This document shows, one piece after another, positions 48,880-61,069 of a stretch of 64,000 bases of DNA; position 1 is the stretch's first letter, and each line of letters starts with the position of its first letter. Source of the stretch: Rhinopithecus roxellana (taxonomy: Eukaryota; Chordata; Mammalia; Primates; Cercopithecidae). Under the pieces are notes generated by a model, which had not been told where the DNA came from, did no database searches, and worked only from the letters and a program-made list of their open reading frames with translations. Location of the stretch: assembly GCF_007565055.1 (NCBI RefSeq), contig NC_044562.1:52090250-52154249 (forward strand). The letters run 5' to 3'. A program made the translations under genes and the position numbers.

Positions 48880-49463
48880 TGTATTAGTCAGGGTTCTCCA
48901 GGAGGACAGAACCAATAGGATATACATGAAAGGGAATTTATTAGGGAAAATTGGCTCACACTGTCACAAAGGCAAAGTCTCACCACCATAGGCCATCTGC
49001 AAGATGAAGAAACAGTTGGTAGCATGGCTTTGAGGGAAGCTGGTAGTGTGACCACTGAGTCTGAAAGCCTCAAAACCAAGGAGGCCAACAATGCAGCCCC
49101 AATCTGAAGCCAATGGCCTTAGAGTGTCCCAGGAGGCGGCTACTGCAAGTCTCAGAGTTTAAGGGCCAAAGAACCTGGAGTCTGGTATCCAAGGACAAAG
49201 GATAAAAAGGTGTTCTACTCAGGAAGAGAGAGAGAGAGAGGTCAAAAGACAAAGCTGAGCAAGACGAATGTCCCCCTTCTCCTGCCTGCATTGCTCTACC
49301 CACATCCCTAACTGATTGGATGGTGCCTGCCCACATCGAGGGTGGCCCAGTTCACTGACTCATGGTTCAATCTCTTCTGGACACACCCTCACAGCCATAC
49401 CCCAAATCAGTATTTCACCAACCCTCGATTGAGTCAAATTGACACCTAAAATTAATCATCACA
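48880..49463 (-). repeat. 5' LTR of the ERVL provirus
   Basis: It begins tgtattagtcagggttctcc and ends aatcatcaca. Parallel blocks (ggccatctgcaagatgaaga, attggatggtgcctgcccac, gactcatggttcaatctctt) align with the other LTR over its whole length. Confidence 0.88.
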
Positions 49464-49519
49464 CTAAGAAAAGCCAAAAACATAAGAGGCAGTACATTAC
49501 ACCCAGGGAGGGAGCACAA

Positions 49520-49742
49520 TATACGGTTAGGATCTAGGACTCCAGAACTAGACCGTCTTGTTCAATTCTGGTTCCTTACTTTTTAGTTATGTAATCTTGG
49601 ACAATTTGTTTAATCTTTTTTGTGTTTCAGTTTGCTCATTTATAAAGTAAGGATCACAAAAATAGCCTCTGTCTCAAGAGCTGTTAGGAGGATTAAATGA
49701 GTCAATATATGTAAAGTGTTTAGAACTTAGCATTTTCTACAA
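49520..49742 (+). repeat. MIR SINE
   Basis: Clear MIR order: gttatgtaatcttggacaat, cagtttgctcatttataaag, aggattaaatgagtcaatat, gtaaagtgtttagaacttag. Confidence 0.8.
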
Positions 49743-49747
49743 TAATT

Positions 49748-50052
49748 CTTTTTTTTTTTTTTTTTAATTTGAGACAGGGTTTCGCTGTGTCACTAAGCCT
49801 GAAGTGCAATGGCATAATCATAGCTCACTGCAGCCTCAAACTCCTGGGCTCAAGACATCCTCCTGCCTCAGTCTCCTGAATAGCTAGGACTACAGACACA
49901 CACTACCATGCCTGGCTAAATTTTTACTTTTGTAGAGATGTGGTCTCACTGTACTCCACAGGCTGGTCTTGAACTCCTGGACTCAAGTAATCCTCTCTCC
50001 TCAGCCTCCCAAAGGGCTTGGATTATAGGCATGAGCCAATGCACTCAGCCTA
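49748..50052 (-). mobile_element. Old Alu (AluJ-like), antisense
   Basis: Poly(T) followed by gagacagggtttcgctgtgt and the full antisense Alu with many changes. The 83-codon ORF at 49938-50189 is mostly Alu. Confidence 0.9.
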
Positions 50053-52411
50053 CATTAATTCTTCTTATCCTGGGCTCACATATGCTCCTTGAGACTGAAT
50101 GGATAGGCTTCCTTAAAGAAGTGTACTACAGAAAAATATTACTTGCTCATGACGATTTTGATATATGTAAGATTATGCTTAACTCATGACAAAACATGGA
50201 ACGGCGCAGTCCATCAATCAATCGAGTGAACTGCTGTATGATGAATTACCTTGATAGGTGATTTTTATCACCTTTCCATTCTTAATTAACCTATCAAGAT
50301 AGTCTATAAAGTTTATCCCCAAATATCTTTAAAATCCATCCAGTTTTCTGTGCGAGTAAATCAAGCAATGGAATTAGCTTGTTCTGAATGGCTACTAGAG
50401 CTGCTCACTCTATATAGTTATAAATGAACCATCTTTATCTAAATACTTTCTATTAAGGCTTCTGCCACTTCATATATCTGTCACAGAACACTTTGGGGGG
50501 GAAAAGGATTCTAAAAAAATGTTCTGTAAGCCTGAATTTTCTCAAAAAAGGGCACTTTAATTAATCCAGTGAACTTGGTTTATGACAATTCAATTCTTTC
50601 CTGAAGGGATTTTTACCATTTAAATTTTTATCTCTTAAAGTATGCCTAGATTTAGACTGTATACAGCCCAACTCTTCAGCTTCCCTACTTTTGCTTCTTC
50701 TAGGACTGCTATTTATACTTTGACTAATATAATTTTCTCTTGTTAGTGATAGGAATCTAGAAAATTCCCAGTAATCATGCAAAAAATGTGTAACTAAATT
50801 ATTTGATCTCTGTCATATATATCTATTTTCTGTATTTTGTTCTTTCTCCAAAGAAAAATAATATACAAAGTGAAAAGGAAAGGAAAAGTGATCTAAAAGA
50901 TCTCTTCAGGTAGGATTCAGTATGTCTTCACGCGAAGATGGTGAAAACCTACAAGAATCTGATGCTCCAAGTTTATTACAGTGTCATCTTCAAAACACAA
51001 CCAAGGCCTATTCTTTAGAAGATAACTGGGTAGTGAGTGATCTTGGAAGCCATGCACTAATTTTGATTCATGTCAGGAAATTTTTGTAGAGTTAGCAGTA
51101 GAAATTCAGTCTAAGTTAATATCAACTCAAATATATTAACTCATCACTCTGGACATGGGATTCATTCAGAAGACTCCTGTGTTCCTACATTACCCTTCCA
51201 TCTGAGATGAGGCTTCTATAAAATATGAAGGCATGTCTGTCGATTCAGAGAAACTCAGAAACATCAATAAGAAACAAAAACTTCATCAAATAAAGGCAGT
51301 ACAACAACAGTAAGAGAATAGTTTCAATGTTATTTTGATGTAGAGATAATAAAATACCCACAACTTATTTTAAATAAGTTTGCCTCCATCAGGACAATCA
51401 ACTTGTTACATGAGTCTTTAGAGATTAGAGATTCTACAACTTACCACAATTCTGACTAAAAGTTGTAGATCAGTAAAGTACTTTGTGACTAATTGCTTAA
51501 AGTGCTTTTTATTTTAAAGCATGAATTTACAAGTTCACTTCAATAGGAGCAACTTGCATATATACCCAAGGGAGACAATTTCTTCCACTACTACATTCAC
51601 AAACTGTAAGTAGATGAAGCTACCTCTCTCCACATATCCCATCAAATAACCCCCCATCATAGCCAGCCAAAGTTAGGTATCGACATGTACATAGCAGAGA
51701 AAGAAATAACATGGAAAGACTTTTGTAAGAACCCAAGAGCCTTTCTCGCCCCAGGTTAAAGGACAGCTGAATATGTGGAATTGATTTCTATCTTGGCTGA
51801 TTCTTAGGCCCAATCAACATAGCTACTACCAACTCTCTAAAGCCTTTTAGAGTTAAGATTAGGTGGCTTCAAACTAAAAGATGAGATGAAAAACATTTAT
51901 TTCTGGGGGCATTTGGTAGCTCCAGTTCAACTCAGTTTACAAATTTGTTAAACATTGTTTACAAAATACCATCAGGGATATCTTTAGACTCCTAGAATTT
52001 TGGATTATGCATACCACCAGCCTCTGATGACTTGTTCTTCCATAACAGATACTTACATGGTGAATATTATTTAGGTTGGTAAAGATTGCAAGTGAATTTA
52101 GTCTCCATGAAAAAAATGAAGAGAAAAAAATCAAAGGAAACTTACTTTCCTGACTCTTCTCTCATCCTCCCCAGAAGGAAACTCACACAAAAAAGTGCCC
52201 TCTCCATTGAAAAGTTTGTTGATTATAAACACTAAAATTGGGTCTTAGAGTCTATAGAAACTTGTGATATTTGCAGTCTCTAGGTTAGAAACAGTTCATA
52301 GCTGTTGTTACGTTTGAATCTGCAAAGTGTGCACAATTCGAGATCTTTAAGATCTACAACGGATGCTTAGCCATTGTGTTGCAGGATGGAGAGTCACAAT
52401 TCATCAAAATA
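50053..52411. other. Intronic sequence
   Basis: No identified repeat. One 55-codon frame (50922-51089) is discussed among the findings. Confidence 0.45.
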
Positions 52412-52735
52412 GGCCTGGCGTGGTGGCTCATGCCTATAATCCCAGCACTTTGGAAGGCCAAGGCAGGCAGATCACCTGAGGTCAGGAGTTTGAGACCAGC
52501 CTAGCCAACATGGTGAAACCCTGTCTCTACTAAAAATACAAAAATTAGCCAGACATGGTGACTTGTGCCTGTAATCCCAGCTACTGGGAAGGCTGAGCCA
52601 GGAGAATCGCTTGAACCCAGGAGCTGGAGTTTGCGGTGAGCGGAGATCGCACCATTGCACTCCAGCGTGGGTGACACAGCAAGACTCCATCTCAAAAAAA
52701 TAAAATAATAAAATAATAATAATAATGATAATAAA
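52412..52735 (+). mobile_element. Alu SINE, sense, with (AATA)n-type tail
   Basis: Complete Alu ending in an A/T-rich microsatellite (ataataataatgataataaa). Target-site duplications attcatcaaaa flank it (about 52399-52409 and 52739-52749). Confidence 0.95.
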
Positions 52736-53284
52736 ATAGATTCATCAAAACAAAAATGATAACAGGGTTTGTGCTCCTCTACATCTTTGGATTTTTTAAG
52801 CATAGATACTTCAGTTATATATTTATACTGGATTTTAAATAAAATAACTTCTCATTATTCTTGGAGCCCCAATGTCTATTATTTCTCCTTTATGGTATTA
52901 ACAGCCCTTTACTTTGAAATCCCCATAGGTATAGGACTTGTGCAGGCCTTGCTACTGGATTCTTTTTAGCTTATCTTCTACTGCTGGGTTTATCACAGAT
53001 AACAGTAGTAAAAAGAGAATCTTATTTCTTACAAGTGCTGCTCACACTTCTTACTACCACACTACCCAGCCACCCCTGAAGAACTGAATTTCAAATCCTA
53101 GCAGCTTGTCAGAGAAGGAAGATGAAAAATGTCATGTTTACTCCACGTTTCCCAACTGGAAACGTCACTGCTGTACTTTTCCAGATGACTAAGAATGCTA
53201 CTGCCCTTTCCAATCAGTAGTACTTTCCCCTTTGAGTCAGGGCCTTAGCACCACGTTACCAAACTCTTCAACTTAGTAATAAAA

Positions 53285-53475
53285 TTCATGGCTCTGGGGT
53301 TGAAAGCCCAGCTCTGTCACTTAGATGGTGTATGACCTTGGGTAAAAAAAAAAATGTTGAAAGGATAAGATGATAAAATATGTGAAGCACTAAGCACAGT
53401 GCTTGGTACAAGGTAAGCATTTTCTGAATGTTCACTATTGTTTTTACTGTTGCTACTAATATTGTTCTTAATAAT
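53285..53475 (+). repeat. MIR SINE
   Basis: It has the MIR series ggctctggggttgaaagccc, tctgtcacttagatggtgta, tgaccttgggtaaa and gtgcttggtacaaggtaagc. Confidence 0.75.
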
Positions 53476-53597
53476 TACAAACTTAAGTTATTCCTCCTTA
53501 CTAAGCTATGTTCTTATGCAATTTCCTGTACAGATAACGTAGGATTAAATAATTTGAGCTACAGTAACACTTCATGCTAAAATACATATAGACAGAT

Positions 53598-53798
53598 TAC
53601 TGATATGGCTGTTGAGGCCTCACAATCATGGCAAAGTCATGGCTTACATGGTGGCAGCAAGAGAGCTTATGCAGAGGAGCTCCCACTTATAAAACCATCA
53701 GACCTTGTGAGACTTACTCACTACTACGAGAACAGCATGGGAGAAACTGAAACCATGATTCAATTATCTTCACCTGGTTCCCCCCGTGACACGTGGGG

Positions 53799-53831
<33 letters not shown>

Positions 53832-54184
53832 GAGACGGAGTTTCTCTCTTCTTGCCCTGGCTGCAGTGTACTGGCGCGATCTCGGCTCACCTGCAACGTC
53901 TGCCTCCCAGGTTCAAGCAATTCTCCTGCCTCAGAATTGATCCCCGAGCAGCTGGGATTACAGGCATGCGCCAACACGCCCAGCTAATTTTCTGTATTTT
54001 TAGTAGAGATGGGGTTTCTCCATGTTGGTCAGGCTGGTCTCGAACTCCCGGCCTCAGGTGATCCACCCGCCTCGGCCTCCCAAAGTGCTGGGATTACAAG
54101 CGTGAGCCACTGCACCCAGCTGACACGTGGGGATTATTATAGTTCAAGGTGAGATATAGGTGGGGACACAGCCAAACCATATCA
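53598..54184 (-). repeat. THE1/MST-type LTR, antisense, truncated, split by an Alu
   Basis: MaLR LTR text ggcctcacaatcatggcaaa...ccatcagaccttgtgagact...gtggggacacagccaaacca. It lacks about 100 bp at the left end and is interrupted by an antisense Alu at 53807-54120. Confidence 0.88.
53807..54120 (-). mobile_element. Alu SINE inserted in the LTR
   Basis: The (ATT)n tail derivative and antisense Alu body are flanked by perfect 20-bp copies of tgacacgtggggattattat (53787-53806 and 54121-54140). The III- and LLL-rich ORFs at 53605-53987 come from the tail. Confidence 0.95.
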
Positions 54185-54337
54185 ATTTCCTAGAGCCATT
54201 CATGATAACAATGAATTATACATGTTTATCCTACATGTATATATCTAGTCCATATTTAGTCAGATAGAATTTAAAATATAAATGTGGTTGGGTATTGCAT
54301 CATTTTAAGGTTATTGCATGAAGAGCCAGAATTTCCC

Positions 54338-54619
54338 AGCTAGACATGGTGGCTCATGCCTGTAATACCAACACTTTTGGAGGCTGAGGTGAGCAGACTG
54401 CTTGAGTCCAAGAGTTCAAGACCAACTTGGGCAACATGATGAAACCCCATCTCTACAAAAAATATAAAAAAGTACCTGGGCATGGTGGTGTGCTAGTGTG
54501 GTTCCAGCTACTTGGGAGTCTGAGGTTGGGAGGATCACCTGAGCCCAGGAGGCGGAAGCTGCAGTGAGCCATGATAGCACCCCTGCACTCCAGCCTGGGT
54601 AACCAGAGTGAGACCCTGC

Positions 54620-54650
<31 letters not shown>
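54338..54650 (+). mobile_element. Alu SINE, sense, with long A-tail
   Basis: A diverged Alu (agctagacatggtggctcat) with about 30 A. The target-site duplication cagaattt before it and tcagaattt after the tail are visible. Confidence 0.92.
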
Positions 54651-54654
<4 letters not shown>

Positions 54655-54955
54655 GAATTTAAAATTTGAAATATGTTTTATATTCATGCTTGGGCCCATT
54701 TAAAAAAACAAGCTCACAACAATGAAAAATTATGGGTGAGTGATTTCAAATAAGTGGTAAAATTACATAATATGAATGCCTTATTGTTTTTTCTGGCATT
54801 CTTAAAGCTGAGCAACTTGAAAAATAATTTGTTAGCAATAGTATTATGTTATAAAATCCCACATTGAAAGTAGATCCTTCAATTAATTTTTTAACTTGTA
54901 AATTGAGAAATGGTAACAAACCAGAACATTTAAGAATTGATTTTTAAATGATTTC

Positions 54956-55311
54956 TGTAGTAGTCTGTCCTCACACTGCTAATAAAGACGTACTTGAGAC
55001 TGGGTAATTTATAAAAGAAAGAGGTTTAATGGACTCACAGCTCCACATGGCTGAGGAAGCATCACAATCACGGCGGAAGGCAAAGGAGAAGCGAAGGCGT
55101 GGCTTACATGGCGGCAGGCAAAAGAGGAAAGAGGCACGGGAACTCCCGTTTATTAAACCATCAGATCTCGCGTGACTTATTCACTACCATGAGAACAGTA
55201 TGGGGAAACTGCCCCCATGTTTCAATGATCTTCACCTGGCCCTGCCCTTAACACGTGGGGATTATTAAGTTCAAGGTGAGATACGGGTGGGGACACAGCC
55301 AAACCGTATCA
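54956..55311 (-). repeat. THE1/MST-type LTR, antisense, complete solo LTR
   Basis: 356 bp from tgtagtagtctgtcctcaca to gccaaaccgtatca, the full MaLR LTR. The left flank atttc (54951-54955) resembles gcttc on the right, a decayed 5-bp target duplication. Confidence 0.9.
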
Positions 55312-55386
55312 GCTTCCTAGAGCCTTTCATGATAAAGATGAATGATACATGTTTATTTGACAGGTATATATCTAGTGTACATGTAT
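55312..55386 (+). repeat. Duplicated non-LTR flank, copy 2
   Basis: The segment following this LTR matches the segment following the truncated LTR (54185-54258): cttcctagagcc, ttcatgataa, atacatgtttat, gtatatatctagt in the same order. Confidence 0.8.
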
Positions 55387-55389
55387 AGG

Positions 55390-57430
55390 AGAGAGAGAGA
55401 ATTAATGGTTTATGTTTAGAACAATGCACCTCAGGATTTTTTGTTTTTGTTTTTACATGATTGTTATCATCAAAACAAATTCAATCATATTCAGCATTCT
55501 CCATTCAGGCACAGAAATGGATTTATGTATTGACATTTTTACTAAAGGCAATTGACGTTTGTTTTTTGTTGTTGTTGTTATTGTTTGTTTGTTTTCTTCA
55601 TCCAGCTTTACAAAGAAAACTCAATCAACCAGAATAGTTTATTCAGAGTACTTAAAGGAAAGCCAAAATGTTTGCATCATTTTACAAATTATTTTTTCCA
55701 AGTTCTAGCTTTTGAAACTCACTTAGGTAGATAGTTAAAATCAATATTCTATAGTTAATTTGTCCTATTTATAAAGATAAAGAATATGTGAATTTTTGGC
55801 ACATCTCTCACACTCGAGTACAGCCATCACCCTAATAGTGTACATTGTACCCTTTTTGTAATTTCTCATCCCTTGCCTGCCTCTGAATCTCCTACCCTTC
55901 AGTATCTCCAACATCAGACTCAATTTTCATCCCATTTTTCATCCTAATTGAGAAATTAGAGCAACCCCATGTTGCCTTCCACCTCAGCTTGCCTCTAAGA
56001 GCCAAATCTGAGCATTTCCATGACTGATTCCTGCCACTCTTTACAAGAGATAAAGTGTGATTTGAATGGTCTTAACTTCACCACTCCAGAGCTGCTGTCT
56101 CCATTGCCACCACCATCTTCTCTACCTTCAATTAATGCCCGTACATTCTTACCATCTCCCTGCTGTCAGACCTTGCTTTCTTTTAAGAAGATCTGCAATT
56201 CAGTCACAAATTTCCCTTCTAGGAATAATAACATTTTAATAGGTATCTGAGCCTTCCTCTAAAAGAATGACACTCTGATGGAGAAATAATTGCTTTAACT
56301 AGTGGGTAGGAGCTCACAGTAGTTTTCTCAACTGGGCTTCATTCCTTTCTTGGCATATATCATTTTTCTTTTCAACCTCCTGCCTTTGTTCAGACTCCAC
56401 TATACCTCCTCATCCCTTCACTAAGAGCATACTCCTACCTGTGTGCCAACAAAATATATACAACCTTTTGTCCCAATTTTAGACAACTCTTTCAAGGAGC
56501 CAATTCAACTACCTCCTACATTGTTAAACTCTTTCAGTGTAACTTGCACTAAGATTTCTGGCTATTTGATAAGGTATTAGCTGCCCCAAGTTGAGTATAA
56601 TTTCACTGATTTGCAGATGAATATACATATGAATTTTTCGTTTTCCATAGATCACCTGTAAAACTCTCTACATATCTAGATGCCTAGCACATATGCATTG
56701 GGTGTAAGTCTAAATCTTGCTAAAGTAAATTGCTGTATTTTCCTCAAAATCAGATGTTTTTGTTTTTCTTTAGTGAACCAATACATAATTTACCTATTTC
56801 TTGATTTGTATCTTATGTAACACTTTAAGGTATTACTTTCTCTAATTTTACAGGATTGGAGCTAGCATATTTGGGAATTAAGTGGAATTTTGTTTTCACA
56901 GTCTTCTTTTCCTTCTGCCTGGTGTGCAGTCCTCTCTTATCTTACTGTTGCCTTCATGCATACTGCAAAGTAAAAGAACGCATACAACTGCTTCTTCTCC
57001 AAATGCATTAAAATTAAGAGGAAAAAAATAGGGAAAGTATTTCCCCTGGTATTAAAACAGATTTCTTTTTCCCAGCATGTAAGGCAAACTACATTATATG
57101 GGTGCCAGAACACCAATTAAAATCAGAATATCTGATTTATCCTACATTACATTTCTCCAGTGACTGTAACTTTAATCTTTGATCACCAATTTATTCTAGT
57201 TATCTGCAACGTAAACTATATAAATGGTCTAAAAGTAAAACTGAAGCAACTTAGAGACGTGCCTGCTTAAGGAAATACTGTTAAACATAGCAAAGATAAT
57301 ATTCTTCTCATGAAGAAATAAGAATGCATTGTTACTCAGAGCTAGTATTTCTGTTGAAAAGACTGCACAAACCAAATCTGTGTTAAGTATATTTCAAACA
57401 CCGTTTACTATTGCTGTTAAATTGAAAAAA
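55390..57430. other. Intronic sequence
   Basis: No exon or repeat recognised over about 2 kb. T-rich tract at 55560-55600. Confidence 0.45.
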
Positions 57431-57439
57431 TTAACCAGG

Positions 57440-57630
57440 GCATTGCGCTGAGGAATAGCTTGTGATTCTGTCTCCCAAATTCACCTAGGTTGTGGTGCCT
57501 TGGAAGAGTCAGTTACCCCTCTAATCATGACTTTCTCATCCCTAAAATGAAAATCATAACAATGATTTTCCTACTCACATGCAGGGATTGTTGGGCTAGG
57601 TAAGTCAAAAATAGAGAGTGCAAAATAAGC
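57440..57630 (+). repeat. MIR fragment
   Basis: The MIR-like order gtgattctgtctcccaaatt, ttggaagagtcagttacccc, ctcatccctaaaatgaaaat. Diverged. Confidence 0.55.
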
Positions 57631-57944
57631 TATTAAATCATTTTGTTTTTTATATCTACATGAGAAATTATCTTTTAATTATGGATTTGAGGTATTAGAA
57701 AAATACAAAAAGAACAACAAATTTATTTCTGTGGTAGGAAAATTACTATTGAAAACAAAACTAATTTTTTAAAAGAGTGAATTTAAAGTCTATTTAAAGA
57801 AAAATATTAGGTAAGTGAGAGGATAGGTGGCATATGAATATGGCAGAAATGGTGAGGATAGGTTACTCATGATTGTAGCTTGGGAAACAGTCAAACTAGA
57901 GGCCAATATTCTGGTTGTCCTTTTTCAGAGGGATCCAGCCACTT

Positions 57945-58345
57945 GCTGGCTTTAAGACTTTGGGCAGATAGCTTTCAAGCTGTCTCAGCTTCCACAATTG
58001 TTTAACCTTACTTTATATGGTTGCTGTGAAGGAGGCCAGGTGTGGTGGCTCACACATGTAATTCCAGCACTTTGGGAGGCCAAAGCAGGTGGATCACCTG
58101 AAGGTCAGGAGTTCAAGACCAGCTTGGCCAACACGTGAAACTCATCTCTATGAAAAATACAAAAAAACAACAAACAAAAAACAAAAAAAAAAAATTAGCT
58201 GAGCGTGGTGGCAGATACCTATAGTCCCAGCTACTTGGGAGGCTGAAGCAGGAGAATTGCTTGAACTCAGGAGACTGAGGTTGCAATGGGCTGAGATCAG
58301 GCTGTTGCACTCCAGCCTGGACAACAACAGCAAAATTTCATCTCA

Positions 58346-58379
<34 letters not shown>

Positions 58380-58480
58380 TTGCAGAGAGGATTCAGGGAA
58401 GTGAGGTGAGTGAAGCACTTAGAATAGTGTCTACCACCTAGTAGGTATTCACAAAGTATTGATTATTATTGTCATATTTT
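57945..58480 (+). repeat. MIR SINE interrupted by an Alu
   Basis: Left half 57945-58030 (ccacttgctggctttaagac, tttgggcagatagc) and right half 58385-58480 (gaagcacttagaatagtgtc, tagtaggtattcacaaagta) are contiguous MIR parts separated by the inserted Alu. Confidence 0.75.
58034..58378 (+). mobile_element. Alu SINE inside the MIR, with (AAT)n tail
   Basis: Complete Alu from ggccaggtgtggtggctcac to its (AAT)n tail at about 58347-58378. The middle A-rich linker is expanded (58160-58195). Confidence 0.93.
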
Positions 58481-58484
58481 CAAT

Positions 58485-60670
58485 TGTATAATAATTTATC
58501 CTAACAGGTTATTTCTCAGATAGTGAGACTGACTGGAGAACAAAAGTCTCTAATATCCACTTGATAGTGTGTTTGTTGTAATTCCCTGCAAGTGTTATTT
58601 ACAGCACCAGGAGTCTAACACATTATGATTCTAATATGGGAAAAGCAAGCTCAAATTGCAATCTAAAAGCCTAGATTAGCTAAATTTAGAGGATTTCTGT
58701 TGGTTTTGGTGTCTCTCCTATAACAACTATCCCCTCGCTGCTCCTTGAAGAATTGAGACTCTATTTACAAAGCAAACCCATAATATTTCTTATCATTTTA
58801 CAAATTACTTTTGTTAGACTTGAACTTTTGAAACTGGTTGAGATGAATACCTAAAACTCTTTGAAATGAACAGAATTATTGATATTCCTTTATTTTCACT
58901 CTTTTTCCTGGCTGACAAACAAGTTTATATGCAATTTCTTTGAGCAGGCCACTTGCATTCATTCCTAATGAGCAGCTTTCTATATATAGGACCTTGCAAA
59001 CCCTTTCAGTAAAATGAAATTCAAAGGTCACATTACTGGTCTTCTTGAAATATCAGTGAATTAAAAGCCAGCCGTTTTGACTTCAGGTTATCTATTTATA
59101 ATCTGCATTGTAGAAAGTCAACTGATTATTCTGGGCCTATTTCTTGCCTGAAAAATGAAGTTAGACTAGATCAAGTTTTAATGCAGGGTTATATAGGGAG
59201 GGTCAGAATACTTAGAGAGGGATTTCTTTTTACTAGTCTTTAACTGAAATTTATCATTTCCTTCATTTGTAGGAAAGAATGTACATCAACATTTATGGTA
59301 TTTTTGTCATCAATAGAACTATATATCTATTTATTTATTATATACTTATTATACACTTACATTTAGTGTAGCAACTTTGAAGTATCATTTGATATCATCA
59401 TTTCAAAACAGATAGTAGACCTTCAATTAGATATTTTAATTTAAAGCATTAATAAAGAAGCATATATAATACTATAGCACATCACTAGGTTTACGTAAAT
59501 ATGTTGATAACTGTATTTTGATTAGAATTCGTAGTAATCATATATATTTTATTTTATTTATAAACTTTACTTTGAAAAGCTGGCCATAGGTTTCACCAGA
59601 CTACAAGAGGGGCTTAGGATTCAAAACTGTTTGGAGCCTTGGTATATGGATGTTTCTCAAAGCCTTTATATGGTACACTCTTGGGCCATAAAAGTCATCT
59701 TAGATGATATTTAATGGATTGAAAATTCAAATTATTTCCTCTTTATGGGAGAATGATATGTCAGAATAATATGACTTCCTTTTTTATGACGTACTAAGGG
59801 TCACTAACAAGTATTATTGCCCAAGTTAATTGTGAAGGCTTCTACAACTAAAGATTTATCAACTAGAAGTAATGTAATTTGGATTTGCTGAGGACTCTAC
59901 TATCTGGCTGTCATGAAATTCCTTAGCAATTATGTGTCTACCCCAGAAAAGAGCTGGAATTTTAGTTTTCAAGGAAGACCCTTCTTCAGTGCTACAAAAC
60001 TCTTATCATGAGTTCATCATAGTTTTTAATTGTTGCTAATCACATGTACAGAATTATTATTGGGTATAATATGTGTATCATTTGGGGATTTGTTATTTTT
60101 TATAATTGCTGCCTTGTTACCATTTGATTACTTTCTTCATTTTTCTTTTACTCATTTATTACTGCTGATTTCTTTATCCACTAGAAATAAGATAAATACT
60201 TTGGTGGTGGATGGCCTTAGGGTCCTTTATCCATTGTAAAAAGTTCTCTAAAAATTTTTGAGAACCAGTGAATTAGTTGATTACTTCTATTCCTTTCTCA
60301 TAATTCAGTCTGTTCTTTTTACTATGTTCTGTTCTATTCTAGACTGTTTTGTTCTGTTCTAATCTAGTCTTAAGTAACAGAACATTAAATCTGAAGTTTA
60401 AGCCAGGACTCTAACATGATAAATGTCAGAAAAAAACCTGATTTTTGAGACAAGAATTTCAAAGAAGATTCATAACTCAGTAATAAGATGCATAAAACCC
60501 TTTCCCAATTCAAACAAATGAAAGGATCAGATTATTGAGCTCAAAAAAAAAAAAAGATTTATGAAGAGGATTTCTTTAAAAACTTATCTGCTATTGGGAA
60601 AAGTGTAGAAATGCTTCCTTCTTCACCTCAAATCAAGGGAGGAGAACTTCACCAAGACCCTTGGGGAGAT
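58485..60670. other. Intronic sequence with (TGTTC)-rich patch
   Basis: Nothing coding is recognised. A TTCTG/TGTTC-rich low-complexity patch lies at 60308-60372. Confidence 0.45.
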
Positions 60671-60686
60671 TGAAGTTAAGAAGATA

Positions 60687-61055
60687 TTGGGAATGGAATC
60701 TAGTTCCTACCTGAGAGATCTAAAGAGTTACGTGTTGGCAGATGAGCCAAAAGAGAGATGGCTGTGTAGGTTTCAGCTTTTCTTCCAGTCATTCATGGAA
60801 ACAAATGCCTCGAGTGTGTCATGTGAACCAAATGTACCCACCCACATTTGGAAGGGTGATGGGACCTCAGCAGACAGAAGCTGGAAATGTACCAACAAAT
60901 TTACAGGAGCTGTGGACGTTGTAAAGAAGCTAGAGATTCATGGGTCTTACCAACCTGGTAAAAAGCCATGGTCCTTGGCAAGAAGTCTGTTAAGAGCCCA
61001 TGAGTGTACTTCTTATAAGAAAACAAAGGCAGCTGTAAATGCCTGCCAGGTCTAG
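60687..61055 (+). other. Unassigned 122-codon open frame
   Basis: The frame starts MGMESSSYLRDLKSYVLADE and ends TSYKKTKAAVNACQV at a TAG. I see no signal peptide, domain or splice-phase link to PDE1A, and no repeat family. The stretch is less AT-rich than its surroundings. It may be a chance ORF, an unknown repeat or part of a non-coding transcript; I give no function. Confidence 0.2.
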
Positions 61056-61069
61056 TGAGTGCAAAGCCA

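Larger units (their letters stand above)
42915..49463 (-). mobile_element. ERVL-type (class III) endogenous retrovirus, complete provirus, antisense
   Basis: Two LTRs of about 584 bp (42915-43499 and 48880-49463) of MLT2-like type flank about 5.4 kb. Read on the minus strand, the order is LTR, primer-binding site complementary to a leucine tRNA-like end next to 48879, gag, protease, reverse transcriptase, RNase H, integrase, LTR. There is no envelope segment, as usual for ERVL. All frames are broken by stops and indels. The two LTRs differ visibly at many places, so the insertion is old. It lies between the two alternative PDE1A terminal exons. Confidence 0.85.

Noticed and set aside
53605..53987. 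LLLL/IIII-rich ORFs
   Set aside because: They come from the (ATT)n tail of an Alu and the LTR around it.
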